59,577 nt of DNA from an uncultured Paracoccaceae bacterium (GCA_937146765.1 CAKZRP010000068.1:68530-128106), one strand, 5' to 3'; counted from the stretch's first letter, positions 1-11,100 are shown. The notes: generated by a model not told the origin, from the letters alone. Made by a program: numbers and translations.

Positions 1-1063
1 AATGTTTCGAGAGTTTCAGCCCCTGACCCTGGTAGTTGGAGGCGATTCCCGCGCCATAGAGCTGCTCTGGCAGCTCGGCCATGCGTTCATAGACCAGTCG
101 GCCAACCACCTGCCCGTGTTCGAGCACAAAGGGCGCCTCGTGGCAGCGCACCTCGAGCACCCCGCGCGAGCCTGCACCGCCGGCCGCCGCATGGCCGAAG
201 CCCGGATCGAAGAATCCCGCGTAGTGTACCCGGAACTCGCCCACCATGGCGAGATAGGGCGCCATCTCGGCGGCATAGGCGGGCGGAATATGCACTGCCT
301 CGCGGCTGACGAGGATGTAGAAGGCACCGGGATCGAGGATGATATGGCCGTTGTCGCTGCGCACCTCTTCCCAATATTCCTTGGGATCATAGGCGCCGAT
401 CCGGTCAAGGTCGATCACGCCAGTATGCGGCTTGGCGCGATAGCCGACCAGATCGCTGCCGGGCAGGCGCAGGTCGACCGAAAACCCGAGACCGTCCTCG
501 ATCACCGCCTCGCCATCGACCAGCGGCGTCTCGGCGTGGAGCGCGGCCAGCGCGCCGTCGTCGAGCACCGATTGACCGGCCCGGAAGCGGATCTGGTTCA
601 GGCGCATGCCAGGGCGCGCCAGCACCGAAAACGACCGTGGGCAGATCTCCGCATAGAGCGGGCCATGGTAGCCCGCCCGGATGCGGTCGAATTCCTCTCC
701 GCCATCGGTGATGGTGCGTGTCAGAAGGTCGAGCCGCCCGGTCGAGCTCTTGGCATTGGCGACGGCGGTGATGCCCTCGGGCAGGGCCAGCGATTCCATC
801 AGCGGCACCACGTAGACGCAGCCTTTCTCCAGCACTGCGCCATGAGTGAGGTCGATCCGGTGCATCTCGAATTCCTCGAGCCGCTCGGCCACGGTGCGGC
901 CCTGACCGGCGAGGAAGGAGGCGCGCACCCGGTAGGCGGTGGTGCCGAGGCGCAGGTCAAGGCTAGCCGGCTGGATCTGACCGTCGATCAATGGAGCGGC
1001 AAGGGCGATCTCGCCGCGGGCAAGCAGGGTCTCGATGGTCTGGCTGGGCAACACGCCGGTCAT
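1..1063 (-). CDS. dcd: 2'-deoxycytidine 5'-triphosphate deaminase, long form (3' end outside window)
   Basis: This enzyme should deaminate dCTP to dUTP to feed thymidylate synthesis. I translated the minus strand from the ATG at 1061-1063 (MTGVLPSQTIETLLARGEI), which follows a GAGGAGAGCGAG Shine-Dalgarno region; 354 codons stay open to the window edge. Recognisable stretches are IQPASLDLRLG, the conserved NAKSSTGRLDLLTR segment and a second dUTPase-like half ending YQGQGLKLS. The length (over 354 residues) fits the long alphaproteobacterial form of the dCTP-deaminase/dUTPase superfamily, not the ~190-residue E. coli Dcd. The large open frame on the opposite strand is a GC-bias shadow. The gene runs off the left edge, so its C-terminus is not seen. 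Confidence 0.87.
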   Translation of the reverse strand, partial: MTGVLPSQTIETLLARGEIALAAPLIDGQIQPASLDLRLGTTAYRVRASFLAGQGRTVAERLEEFEMHRIDLTHGAVLEKGCVYVVPLMESLALPEGITAVANAKSSTGRLDLLTRTITDGGEEFDRIRAGYHGPLYAEICPRSFSVLARPGMRLNQIRFRAGQSVLDDGALAALHAETPLVDGEAVIEDGLGFSVDLRLPGSDLVGYRAKPHTGVIDLDRIGAYDPKEYWEEVRSDNGHIILDPGAFYILVSREAVHIPPAYAAEMAPYLAMVGEFRVHYAGFFDPGFGHAAAGGAGSRGVLEVRCHEAPFVLEHGQVVGRLVYERMAELPEQLYGAGIASNYQGQGLKLSKH

Positions 1064-1199
1064 TGCTCGCTCTCCTCAGATAGGGCTGCGCCAAAGGCAT
1101 GGTGCAGAGTTCTGCCTGCCGCTGTGCTTGTCAATGCGCGAGGTCTCTTGGCCATTAAAAGTCGGGCGATTCCAAGGACAAAGCAGGCAGCGGATAGAC

Positions 1200-1231
1200 A
1201 AACGCCCGAGCGAAGATCGCTCGGGCGTTTT
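1200..1231 (-). terminator. Hairpin terminator downstream of tRNA-Pro
   Basis: A perfect 14-bp inverted repeat (1200-1213 pairs with 1217-1230) closes a 3-nt loop and has T-rich sequence on the plus-strand side. It lies directly 3' of the minus-strand tRNA gene and upstream of dcd. The symmetric arms with A/T runs on each side suggest it could work in either direction. Confidence 0.75.
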
Positions 1232-1234
1232 GTT

Positions 1235-1311
1235 TGGTCGGGCTAGCAGGACTTGAACCTGCGACCTTCCGTCCCCCAGACGGACGCGCTACCAGGCTGC
1301 GCTATAGCCCG
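1235..1311 (-). tRNA. tRNA-Pro (anticodon GGG), 3' CCA encoded
   Basis: Read on the minus strand, the acceptor arms CGGGCTA/TAGCCCG pair over 7 bp. The D-arm region GCGCAGCCTGGTAGCGC, the anticodon loop CTGGGGG (anticodon GGG, proline) and a T-arm with GTTCAAGTC follow. The discriminator A and the CCA end are encoded at 1235-1238. The length is 77 nt. A strong hairpin terminator follows directly. The gene stands alone between dcd and the merR-like gene. Confidence 0.96.
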
Positions 1312-1522
1312 TTGAGGATGCTTTCTACTGCTTTTGGCGGCAGGGGCAAGGGGCGATTTAGATTTTTTTACGCTTTCTTTCGAGCGGTTGCCGAGCCTGG
1401 TGCCAGAGCCGGTCTTGGCTCTGGCCTGCAGGCTTATATCCGGTCCGCTGTTGGGGCTGACATCGGGCAAAGCGTGGGGCGTCGCGCCGCGACACCCATG
1501 ACCGGGGCGGAGAGGGGCGCTG

Positions 1523-3913
1523 TCAGTCGCGGGACAGCGCCGCCCGCAGATCGCGGGCAATGTCATGCAGGGGCGCGCGCGCTTCGACGGGCAAGGCCGA
1601 AAGCGCCGAAAGACGGGACAGGAGACCGGGCAGGGCGGCGTAGTCGGTCTCATCCGGCACCTCGATGATCCGCGGGCCTGGCGTGACCTCACTGTCATCC
1701 CTCCAGGCGAAACCTTCGTCGTTCTCCAGCTCTTCCGGTGCCCCAGGATCGGTTCCGTCCGCCTGCGCCAATGCCTCGACTGAGGGCTCGCTTGCGGCTG
1801 CCTCCTCGGTGTCCACCTCGTTGGTCGCCGATTCATCAAGGGCGGCCAGATCCTCATCAGGTGCCACCTCATCGGTCAGGAGCGAGTCCGCCGGATACTC
1901 ATCCGTACCGGAGAAGGGATCTGTGGCGCCGTCCTCTTCGTTGGCAGGCTCTTCTGGCAGAGGGAATGGGGAGCTGTCAGCATCCGCATCCGCATCCTCA
2001 TCCTCAGCTATAGCGGAGCCGGGGGCCGGCTCCTGGGCCGTGAATGTGCCATCGAGGCCTTCGGTAGAAAGGTGTTCGGCGCTGTCCTCGACCTCAGTCT
2101 CGGGCCCGGTCGGGGCATCGCTGTCCAGCGGCCCGAGCACAGTCGTTGGCGCAGGACCCTGCGGCTGATCCGGGTCGGCCGGATAGCTGGTTCCGACCTC
2201 GGGCAGGTCCAGCGGCGCGATCTCTTCGTCGAGAGGAAATCCGGCGGGCGCTGTTGTCTCCTCCAAAGACGCAGCCGCGTCCTGCGGGAGTGTTTCGGTC
2301 GCGGCCATCTCTGGCGCGGTCAGCGGATCGGAATCGGGGTTCGGCTCCGCAAGATCAGCCAGGCGAGGGGCGGCGGAGGCAAGGCTCTCGTCAAGCGGGG
2401 GCAGGCCCGCCTCTGCCGTGGTGGCGGCCGGAGCAGGGGGGGCGAAGAAATCCTGCTGTGTGGTCGTGCCGCCGGTCAAAGACGGGGGCGTGCCGCGTCC
2501 CGGAACCGGCACGCGATGCGGGGTCTCCCGGTGCGGGGCAGCGGCGGAGGGCAGGTCAATCGGCATGGCGATCTGGCCAGGTTGCGACCCGGATCCCTGT
2601 GCCGCAGCACCAGTGGCGGATGCGGGCACGGTGGCGGGCGTGCCGCTGGGCGGGGGGGGCGCCTCTGCGGTGGCCGGGGCGGGCTCGGAGCCAGGCCAGT
2701 CCTGCCCGGCAGGGTCCTGCCCGGACGCGTCTTGGCCAATGAGGTCTTGGCCAGTGAGGGGCTGACCGGGGCTGGTTGCGCTTGTCACCGGATCAGCTGG
2801 CAGATCGAGGTCGGCGACTGCGCTGGCTTCGACCGTATCCATGGCGGCAGACCCCGGAGCCTCTGGCGCCGCATCTGTCCTGCCCTGTGATGCGGGGGGG
2901 ATGGTTTGGGGCTGGGGGGTGGTCTCGGGCTGCGGCGGCGTTGCAGATCCGTTTCCGCCCTCAAGGATCTCGCCTGCGTTCAGCGGGTCGACGCCCTGCG
3001 GTGCCGAGACCGCGGGTGCGGAGGGGGCGGGATCCTGGGCCGGGTGTTGGGGCGTGTCATCGGGGAAGGTCGCGGCTGTGGTCGGCACGCTTGTCGGGGC
3101 GGCCTCCGCCAGAGTTGCGGCATGGTCCACTGAGGTGGAAGCCGTCAGCGGCGTCTGTGCAGGCGTCGCCGCAGCAGGTGGCGTCGCCTCGGGCGATGCG
3201 CGGTCGTCGGCGGGAGGGTGCGAGGCAGCAGCGTCGACGGCCGCCGCTTCGGTCCCTGCCAGAGGGAGGGAGACGGAATCCGCAAGGATGGGTTCGGCAG
3301 CTGTGGGTCCGGTCGCGCTGAGGGCGGCGGAAGTCGGATCGGCCGATTCCGGTGCGGCCGAGGCTGGCGCTGGGGTGTCAGAAGACGGGGTGCCCGAGGA
3401 CGGTGCCGCCGCGCCATGTGTGACCGATGCCGAGGCTGCGGGGCGCGACGGGGCAGCAAAGGGCGGCGGGGTCGGCGGTGCGGCCATGCGTGGCGCCCGT
3501 TGCGGTTCCTCAGGCTGGTCACGATCCACCGCAGGGCGGCGGGGGGTCTTTTCCGCCGCATCGGGGGCCTGTTCCTCCACCCATTTGCTGACGGGCTTGG
3601 TCTCGACCGGGGCGGCCGGGCTGCCCTCCTCCTCGCCATCGAGCGGCTTGGAGAAACTCTGCACGTGCTGCACGCCCTTTTCGCGGATCATGGTCTGCAC
3701 ATCCTTGATGGACAGGCCATCCTCATGCAGCAGATGCTGGATACCGCCCAAGAGCAGCATGTCGGTGGGGCGATAGTAGCGCCGCCCGCCGGCCCGTTTG
3801 ACCGGCTTCACCTGGTTGAACTTGCTTTCCCAGAATCGCAGCACATGGGCCTGGATATCCAACCACTCCGCGACTTCGCTGATGGTGCGAAAGGCGTCAG
3901 GAGACTTGGACAT
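1523..3913 (-). CDS. MerR-family transcriptional regulator with ~700-residue disordered C-terminal extension
   Basis: Residues about 8-80 form a MerR-type winged helix-turn-helix ([34 protein letters not shown]). No metal-binding cysteines or recognisable effector domain follow. The rest of the 796-residue product is Pro/Ala/Thr-rich and then strongly acidic (Glu/Asp) low-complexity sequence. It includes four xxGQD pentapeptide repeats (about residues 388-405) and ends in a short, apparently folded segment ([20 protein letters not shown]). The gene follows ihfA on the same strand after about 100 bp, the usual Rhodobacterales arrangement. MerR proteins are commonly 120-300 residues, so the tail is the oddity. 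DNA binding through the N-terminus is well supported; the target and the role of the tail are unknown. Confidence 0.85.
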   Translation of the reverse strand: MSKSPDAFRTISEVAEWLDIQAHVLRFWESKFNQVKPVKRAGGRRYYRPTDMLLLGGIQHLLHEDGLSIKDVQTMIREKGVQHVQSFSKPLDGEEEGSPAAPVETKPVSKWVEEQAPDAAEKTPRRPAVDRDQPEEPQRAPRMAAPPTPPPFAAPSRPAASASVTHGAAAPSSGTPSSDTPAPASAAPESADPTSAALSATGPTAAEPILADSVSLPLAGTEAAAVDAAASHPPADDRASPEATPPAAATPAQTPLTASTSVDHAATLAEAAPTSVPTTAATFPDDTPQHPAQDPAPSAPAVSAPQGVDPLNAGEILEGGNGSATPPQPETTPQPQTIPPASQGRTDAAPEAPGSAAMDTVEASAVADLDLPADPVTSATSPGQPLTGQDLIGQDASGQDPAGQDWPGSEPAPATAEAPPPPSGTPATVPASATGAAAQGSGSQPGQIAMPIDLPSAAAPHRETPHRVPVPGRGTPPSLTGGTTTQQDFFAPPAPAATTAEAGLPPLDESLASAAPRLADLAEPNPDSDPLTAPEMAATETLPQDAAASLEETTAPAGFPLDEEIAPLDLPEVGTSYPADPDQPQGPAPTTVLGPLDSDAPTGPETEVEDSAEHLSTEGLDGTFTAQEPAPGSAIAEDEDADADADSSPFPLPEEPANEEDGATDPFSGTDEYPADSLLTDEVAPDEDLAALDESATNEVDTEEAAASEPSVEALAQADGTDPGAPEELENDEGFAWRDDSEVTPGPRIIEVPDETDYAALPGLLSRLSALSALPVEARAPLHDIARDLRAALSRD
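2699..2758. repeat. In-frame 15-bp tandem repeat (four units) inside the merR-like gene
   Basis: The nonamer GTCYTGSCC recurs at 2699, 2714, 2729 and 2744, exactly 15 bp apart. On the minus strand each unit encodes a pentapeptide ending GQD (TGQD, IGQD, SGQD, AGQD). Because 15 is a multiple of 3, gain or loss of a unit would keep the reading frame. Confidence 0.8.
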
Positions 3914-4014
3914 TTGAGAGACCCTCTAAACAAAAATCGCCGCCGAGCGGCAAAGGTTGAGGCCCCACATCCGGTGGGGCCACTGTGGTTGGGCACGTCT
4001 TATCGCCAGAAGGT

Positions 4015-4317
4015 TTACTTGCGGTTGCCGTCGGCAACGCGGTCCTTCATCAGATGGGACGGGCGGAAGGTGAGAACGCGACGCGGCTGGATCGGAACCT
4101 CTTCGCCGGTCTTGGGGTTGCGGCCGACGCGGGCGGATTTGTCCCGCACGCTGAAGGTGCCAAAAGAGGAGATCTTCACCTGCTCGCCGCGCACCAGGGC
4201 ATCGGACATATGCTGCAGCATGCTCTCCACCAGCTGGGCGCTTTCGTTGCGCGACAACCCGACCTCGCGAAACACCGCTTCGCTGAGATCCATCCTCGTG
4301 ATCGTTTTTTCAGTCAT
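4015..4317 (-). CDS. ihfA: Integration host factor subunit alpha
   Basis: This is a DNA-bending nucleoid protein that pairs with IhfB. The 100-residue product starts [20 protein letters not shown] and carries the HU/IHF core with the intercalating-arm region ([20 protein letters not shown], then a Pro in the arm). It matches the usual IhfA length. I chose the ATG at 4317 because GGGGA lies 5 nt upstream; a nearer upstream ATG would sit directly on that ribosome-binding site. It lies between fabH and the merR-like gene in a minus-strand run, as in other Rhodobacterales. Confidence 0.95.
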   Translation of the reverse strand: MTEKTITRMDLSEAVFREVGLSRNESAQLVESMLQHMSDALVRGEQVKISSFGTFSVRDKSARVGRNPKTGEEVPIQPRRVLTFRPSHLMKDRVADGNRK

Positions 4318-4404
4318 TGCCATCCCCGTTGTTTTCAAAAACAATAGGGCGAGGGGAATTTCCCTGTCAATATCAATGAATTGGAAGGCAAGGTTTCGCG
4401 CGTA

Positions 4405-5376
4405 TTACCAGCGCAAAACCACGGCACCCCAAGCAAGGCCACCACCGATGGCCTCGGTGACCACCAGATCGCCTGGTTTGATCTGCCCGCGTTCCACACC
4501 CACGGAGAGCGCCAGCGGGATCGAGGCCGCAGAGGTATTGCCGTGATCCTGCACGGTGACCACCACTTTGTCCATCGGCAGGCCCATCTTCTTGGCGGTG
4601 CCCTGGATGATGCGGATATTGGCCTGATGCGGCACGATCCAGTCGACATCCTCGGAGCTGACCCCGGCGCGGGTCAGCGCGGTGGTGGCGGTGGAGGCGA
4701 GTTTCTCGACCGCGTGGCGGAACACCTGATTGCCCTGCATCCGCAGGTAGCCGGTCGATTGGGTGGAGACCCCGCCGTCCACATAGAGAAGATCCTTGTA
4801 GCGCCCGTCGGAATTGAGATCGGTGGCCAGGATGCCGCGATCCTCCGAGGTGCCCGCGCCCTCCTGCGCTTCCAGCAGCAGTGCGCCGGCGCCGTCGCCG
4901 AACAGGACGCAGGTGGAGCGGTCGGTCCAGTCCATGATCCGGCTGAAGGTCTCCGCCCCGATCACCAGCACCCGGTCGGCCTGACCAGAGGCGATGAGCG
5001 CATTGGCATTGGCCAGCGCATAGACAAAACCGGCGCAGACCGCCTGCACGTCAAAGGCAAAGCCGCGGGTCATGCCCAGTTGCGACTGCACCATTGTGGC
5101 GGCGGAGGGGAAGGTGAGATCGGCGGTGGAGGTGGCAACCACGATGGCGTCCACATCCTCGACCGTGCGGCCAGCGGCCTTCAGCGCGGCCTCTGCGGCG
5201 CGGGTCGCCATATTGGAGGTGGTTTCCCCTTCGGCGGCAAAGTGGCGCCGTTCAATGCCGGAACGGGAGCGAATCCATTCGTCGGACGTATCCAGCGTGG
5301 CTTCGAATTCCGCGTTCTCAACAATGCGTTCGGGGAGGTAGTGCCCTGCGCCAATCACCACTGCGCGTCGCGTCAT
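4405..5376 (-). CDS. fabH: 3-oxoacyl-[acyl-carrier-protein] synthase III (KAS III)
   Basis: It condenses acetyl-CoA with malonyl-ACP to start fatty-acid synthesis. The 323-residue product has the full thiolase-fold catalytic triad: Cys114 (DVQAVCAGF), His250 (VPHQANIRI) and Asn280 (DHGNTSAAS). The C-terminal GGGLAWGAVVLRW is the usual FabH ending. It starts 14 bp after the plsX stop codon, so the two are probably cotranscribed and supply linked steps of membrane-lipid synthesis. Confidence 0.97.
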   Translation of the reverse strand: MTRRAVVIGAGHYLPERIVENAEFEATLDTSDEWIRSRSGIERRHFAAEGETTSNMATRAAEAALKAAGRTVEDVDAIVVATSTADLTFPSAATMVQSQLGMTRGFAFDVQAVCAGFVYALANANALIASGQADRVLVIGAETFSRIMDWTDRSTCVLFGDGAGALLLEAQEGAGTSEDRGILATDLNSDGRYKDLLYVDGGVSTQSTGYLRMQGNQVFRHAVEKLASTATTALTRAGVSSEDVDWIVPHQANIRIIQGTAKKMGLPMDKVVVTVQDHGNTSAASIPLALSVGVERGQIKPGDLVVTEAIGGGLAWGAVVLRW

Positions 5377-5390
5377 TCGTCTGCTGCCTT

Positions 5391-6518
5391 CTACTTCGTG
5401 CTCCCGGTGTCAGAATCGCCGGGACGATCCGCCTCTGCGGACGTTGCGTCATCTTGGGCAAGCTCAACGGCGGATGCAACCCGGGCTGCAAGCTTTTCCG
5501 CAAACCCTTGTTCTGCAAGAAGAAATGCCAGTTTTACCGCGGCCGATACGCCGGTTGCATCCGCCCCGCCATGGGATTTCACCACGGTTCCGTTGAGGCC
5601 GAGGAACACGCCGCCATTGACCCTCCGCGGGTCGATCCGCTTGGACAGGCGCGACAGCGAGGTATAGGCGAGGAGGGCGGCGAGGCGGGACAGGACGGAG
5701 TATTCAAACGCTTCCCGCATGGCAGAGCGCAGAAGGCTCGCGGTGCCTTCGCCGGTCTTGATCGCCACATTGCCGGTGAATCCGTCGGTGACGATCACAT
5801 CGGCGATATCGCCGGGAATATCGCTGCCCTCGACAAAGCCGACGAATTCGTAATTCGCCTTCTCCGCGTTCTGGGCAATGAGGTGATAGGCCTCTTTCAG
5901 CTCCGCGCGACCCTTGTGCTCTTCGGTGCCAACGTTCAGCAGGCCGACCCGGGGGCAGGGGATATTCATCGAATTGCGGGTGTAGGAGGTGCCCATCAGG
6001 GCGTATTGCAACAGATCCTGCGCATCGGCGCGGATATCCGCCCCCACATCGAGCATCACGTTGAAGCCCTGCGGATTGCGCGAGGGCCAGAGAATAGCAA
6101 TTGCCGGGCGGTTGACCCCCGGCAATTTGCGCAGGCGCAGCATGGAGAGCGCCATCAGCGCCCCGGTATTGCCGCAGGAGACCACCCCGGCTGCCTCACC
6201 CGAGCGCACCGACTCAAGGGCGGACCACATCGAGGTCCCCTTGGCACTGCGGACGACCTGGCTCGGCTTGTCTTCCATGGTGACCACATCGCGCGCATCC
6301 CGAATCTCGACGCGGCCCTTCAGGGGTTTCCTGCGGGCAACGAGAGGTTCGAGCTGTTCGACGGGGCCGTGCAGAACAAACCGGATGTCCGGGTTCTTCT
6401 GAGCCGAAAGGGCAATGCCAGCCACCACAACGGCGGGGCCGGCATCGCCACCCATGGCGTCCACCGAAATCACGGTGCGGCGGGCATGTGCCTGCGATGG
6501 AGCGGTTTTACCCGTCAT
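5391..6518 (-). CDS. plsX: Phosphate acyltransferase PlsX
   Basis: It converts acyl-ACP to acyl-phosphate, the acyl donor for glycerol-3-phosphate acylation by PlsY. The 375-residue product shows the family's opening VISVDAMGGDAGP, the SCGNTGALMALSML segment and the VTDGFTGNVAIKTGEG motif. The C-terminal ~25 residues are polar and probably disordered. It sits between rpmF and fabH in the widely conserved rpmF-plsX-fabH order. Confidence 0.97.
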   Translation of the reverse strand: MTGKTAPSQAHARRTVISVDAMGGDAGPAVVVAGIALSAQKNPDIRFVLHGPVEQLEPLVARRKPLKGRVEIRDARDVVTMEDKPSQVVRSAKGTSMWSALESVRSGEAAGVVSCGNTGALMALSMLRLRKLPGVNRPAIAILWPSRNPQGFNVMLDVGADIRADAQDLLQYALMGTSYTRNSMNIPCPRVGLLNVGTEEHKGRAELKEAYHLIAQNAEKANYEFVGFVEGSDIPGDIADVIVTDGFTGNVAIKTGEGTASLLRSAMREAFEYSVLSRLAALLAYTSLSRLSKRIDPRRVNGGVFLGLNGTVVKSHGGADATGVSAAVKLAFLLAEQGFAEKLAARVASAVELAQDDATSAEADRPGDSDTGSTK

Positions 6519-6559
6519 GCGACTGCTGGCCTGCCCGGCATCCGTGATCCCGTATTGGC

Positions 6560-6766
6560 TCAGGCTGCGTCTTCGTCGAGATCGATTTCGTCAGCTTGTG
6601 CGACGATCTCTTTGTTGTCGTAGTGACCGCAGGAGGGGCACACGTGGTGGGGACGACGCAGTTCGCCGCAGTTCGAGCATTCGTTCGGGTTTGCAGCAAC
6701 CAGTGCATCGTGCGCGCGGCGGTTGTTGCGGCGCGATTTGGATACTTTGTTCTGTTGGACAGCCAT
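6560..6766 (-). CDS. rpmF: 50S ribosomal protein L32
   Basis: The 68-residue basic protein opens [19 protein letters not shown], the standard L32 start. It carries a four-cysteine zinc ribbon, CxxC at 30/33 and CxxC at 43/46. The acidic C-terminus ([10 protein letters not shown]) is typical of alphaproteobacterial L32. It heads the plsX-fabH-ihfA run, and yceD lies 278 bp upstream on the same strand. Confidence 0.97.
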   Translation of the reverse strand: MAVQQNKVSKSRRNNRRAHDALVAANPNECSNCGELRRPHHVCPSCGHYDNKEIVAQADEIDLDEDAA

Positions 6767-7044
6767 GTCTCAACCTTTGTCTAACTGGGGCCTTCGGGCG
6801 GCAGAGGCCGTCGGGCGTGTTTCATAGTCCGTGTCAAATCGGTCTGACGGGCGGTGTGACGTGCGTTTAGGACGCTGCCTGTCCGATGTCCAACCAAAAA
6901 TTCCGATGAGCGCGCGAAAATACTGCGAATCCCCGTCGGCGCAAGCGGTTTTTTAGGAGAGCGCGGGCGCGAGCGCCAGCGGGAATCTGCGATGGATCGG
7001 GGAGGTGGAGCATTTTTTCCACAACCCGGCGCAAACGGCACGGA

Positions 7045-7608
7045 TCACTCCTTGGCAGGATCCGACTTCAGCAGGTCCGCAAGCCCGGCAAAGGGACGCG
7101 TCTCCTCGTCGGTCATCGGGTCCAGACCCGGTTCCGCGTGCAGGTGCTGGCCGAGGGTGGCGCCGTCCTTGCGGGGATATTGCGGCAGGTTGAGGGCGAC
7201 GGCCTCCGCCAGGATCGCGGCCACGTCGATCACCTCGCCGAGGGCTTCGGAGGTGTCATCCTCGTCCATTTCCACCTCGGCGGCCTCGGGCTCCTCGAAA
7301 TTGGTAAGGAACAGGCGGTCGACCTCGGTGTCGACCCGGGTGGTCACCGGCTCCAGCGAGACGACGCAGGGCTGCACCACGGTAAAGCCCAGCTTGGCCT
7401 TGAGGCTCCAGTCGCGTTTGCCACGGGCCTTGATCTCGCCTTCGAACCGCAGCTTGCGCAGACCGTCGACGCCGAGATCGGCGGCGAGGGCGGCAAGTTC
7501 GGTCGCCTCGGGCACCAGCGCAAAGCGGGTCGGGCGGTTCTGCGGAAGGTCGGCCACCCGGTAGGCGGCGGCGGAAGGAAGGTCTGAACTCACGCGGGGC
7601 ACTTTCAT
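7045..7608 (-). CDS. yceD: YceD/DUF177 family protein
   Basis: The 187-residue protein has the DUF177 core: a charged N-terminal half, VVQPCVVSLEPV, an acidic patch (EVEMDEDD) and the ending LNLPQYPRKDG followed by FAGLADLLK. DUF177/YceD proteins are associated with 23S rRNA accumulation and are usually encoded next to rpmF, as here. Its start is 72 bp from the divergent bamE gene, so the two promoters share that space. Confidence 0.88.
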   Translation of the reverse strand: MKVPRVSSDLPSAAAYRVADLPQNRPTRFALVPEATELAALAADLGVDGLRKLRFEGEIKARGKRDWSLKAKLGFTVVQPCVVSLEPVTTRVDTEVDRLFLTNFEEPEAAEVEMDEDDTSEALGEVIDVAAILAEAVALNLPQYPRKDGATLGQHLHAEPGLDPMTDEETRPFAGLADLLKSDPAKE

Positions 7609-7680
7609 TTCTTGAACCAGAAGCCCGGTTTAGGTAATCGGGACTTCAGTCTTAATCAAGCCGAAGGGCAGGGGAAGCAG

Positions 7681-8151
7681 ATGTTTGCAAGACCGAAGAC
7701 CGTAAAAACCGCGCTGCGCGCCGTGCTGCTGGCCGGCGTTCTGGTTTCAGTGGCGGCCTGTACGGCACAATATCGCAAACATGGCTGGATCCCGGGACCG
7801 GAGCTGCTCGACGAGGTGGTGGTGGGTGTCGACACCCGCGACACGGTGACCGAGACGGTGGGCGAACCCTCCATCGAGTCGCTGGTCGACGAGAGCGGCT
7901 ATTATTATGTGACCTCGCGGATGAAGTTCTTCGGTGCCCGCGAACCCAGAGTCGTCTCGCGCGATCTGGTGGCGATCACCTTCGACACCCGTGGCGTGGT
8001 GGACAGCGTGCAGCGCTACACGCTGGAGGATGGCCGCACCATCAACCTCGAACGGCGGGTGACGGATTCGAGCATCCAGGACAAGACCTTCCTGCGGCAG
8101 CTGCTCGGCAACCTCGGCAATTTCAACCCCGGCAGCTTCCTGCAGCAATAG
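7681..8151 (+). CDS. bamE: Outer-membrane protein assembly factor BamE (SmpA/OmlA family lipoprotein)
   Basis: This is a small lipoprotein subunit of the BAM complex that inserts beta-barrel proteins. The 156-residue product has a signal peptide (ALRAVLLAGVLVSVAAC) whose lipobox ends at a Cys. A BamE-like domain follows (HGWIPGPELLDEVVVGVDTR, then GEPSIESL). I chose the ATG at 7681 because GGGGAAG lies just upstream and the signal peptide then starts normally. It is divergent from yceD, a common alphaproteobacterial arrangement. Confidence 0.9.
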   Translation: MFARPKTVKTALRAVLLAGVLVSVAACTAQYRKHGWIPGPELLDEVVVGVDTRDTVTETVGEPSIESLVDESGYYYVTSRMKFFGAREPRVVSRDLVAITFDTRGVVDSVQRYTLEDGRTINLERRVTDSSIQDKTFLRQLLGNLGNFNPGSFLQQ

Positions 8152-8263
8152 GCGGCGGGTGCGGCACGGTGGAAATTTGAACCCGGGGATGGAAACGTCA
8201 CCCGGGTTTCACATGTTATGTGCTAGCTGACGGCAGCTGCCGCCTTTGACCCCGGAGCAGATC

Positions 8264-9037
8264 ATGGCCCTTTCATTTCCCAGCCCAAGCGATGCCGCCG
8301 CCGAGGAGGGCCACCTGCTGAGCCGTGGACGCTACCGGGCCCGTCTGGCGCGCGGGCCGGCGGATGTCGCGGCGGTGCAGGCGCTGCGTACCCTGTGTTT
8401 TCGCACCGAGCAGATCGACCAGGATGCCTTTGACGGGATCTGCGCCCATGTGCTGGTGGAGGATCTGCGCTCCGGCGCCTTGGTCTGCTGTTTCCGTATG
8501 CTGGTGCTGGAGGGCGGTGCGGATGTGGGGCGCAGCTATTCGGCCCAGTTCTATGACCTGTCGGCGCTGCAGGGCTTTGACGGGCGAATGGTCGAAATGG
8601 GGCGTTTCTGCATCCATCAGGGCTGGAGCGATCCCGATATCCTGCGCCTTGCCTGGGCGGCGATGACCGCCTTCGTCGATGCCGAGAACATCCAGATGCT
8701 GTTTGGGTGCTCTTCCTTTGCCGGAACCGAGACCGCGGAGTATCTCGACGCCTTTGCGATGCTGAAGCACCGTCATCTGGCGCCAAAGCGCTGGCTGCCG
8801 CGGGTAAAGGCTCCGAAGGTCTTTCGCTTTGCCGCGCGACTGCGGCGCAAGCCCGATGCCAAGAAGGCCATGCTGCGGATGCCGCCCCTGTTGCGCACCT
8901 ATCTGATGATGGGCGGATGGGTCAGCGATCACGCGGTGGTGGACACCCATATGAACACGCTGCATGTCTTTACCGGGCTTGAGATCGGCGCCATCCCGCC
9001 CGCTCGCAAGCGCCTGTTGCGCGCAGTGGCGGGATAG
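8264..9037 (+). CDS. Amino-acid N-acyltransferase for aminolipid synthesis (OlsB/GlsB type)
   Basis: This is a GNAT-fold, hemolysin-like (COG3176) acyltransferase that should use 3-hydroxyacyl-ACP to N-acylate an amino acid, the first step of ornithine- or glutamine-lipid synthesis. Recognisable segments are RGPADVAAVQALRTLCF, VEMGRFCIHQG and the C-terminal PPLLRTYLMMGGWVSDHAVVD. The start at 8264 has GGAG 6 nt upstream and gives 257 residues. No O-acyltransferase (OlsA/PlsC type) is adjacent; the next gene is an ABC-F ATPase. Roseobacters carry both OlsB (ornithine) and GlsB (glutamine) paralogues, and sequence reading alone does not say which this is, so no symbol is given. Confidence 0.82.
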   Translation: MALSFPSPSDAAAEEGHLLSRGRYRARLARGPADVAAVQALRTLCFRTEQIDQDAFDGICAHVLVEDLRSGALVCCFRMLVLEGGADVGRSYSAQFYDLSALQGFDGRMVEMGRFCIHQGWSDPDILRLAWAAMTAFVDAENIQMLFGCSSFAGTETAEYLDAFAMLKHRHLAPKRWLPRVKAPKVFRFAARLRRKPDAKKAMLRMPPLLRTYLMMGGWVSDHAVVDTHMNTLHVFTGLEIGAIPPARKRLLRAVAG

Positions 9038-9055
9038 AAGCTGACGTTTGACCTA

Positions 9056-9145
9056 GGGGCGGGAGCGCTCCCGCCCGTCGCCATGCCATCAAGAAGATGC
9101 CACACCTCCCGTTGGGCACGGCGCCGCCTGACGGCGGCGCGGTTG
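9056..9145 (+). repeat. Composite palindromic intergenic repeat, copy A
   Basis: It begins with a perfect 20-bp palindrome, GGGCGGGAGCGCTCCCGCCC (9057-9076), then GTC and a spacer. The tag CGTTGGGC (9110-9117) follows, then a GC hairpin with GCGCCGCC (9121-9128) pairing with 9133-9140. The terminal CGCTTCGGGC module of copies B and C is absent. Copies B, C and D share this order. Confidence 0.72.
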
Positions 9146-9285
9146 TGTCGGCCATGCGCGGGTGCGCAGTCGCGGGCGATCGCCTCTCTTCTTCTGGCCA
9201 TAAATACCTGGCAGCTCTGTGATCTCAGCCCTTGGAAACGCTTCTGCGATTGACGCGCCACAGCGGGCGGTTTAGCTCCGCTGGC

Positions 9286-11100
<1,815 letters not shown>

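Noticed and set aside
2..1246. Long plus-strand open frame (414 codons) over dcd
   Set aside because: It is the antisense shadow of the dCTP deaminase gene; the protein is rich in Ala/Gly/His/Arg with no domain and no ribosome-binding site.
3218..4546. 442-codon plus-strand frame across merR-ihfA-fabH
   Set aside because: It spans three real minus-strand genes and the intergenic gaps, a GC-driven shadow with no recognised domain.
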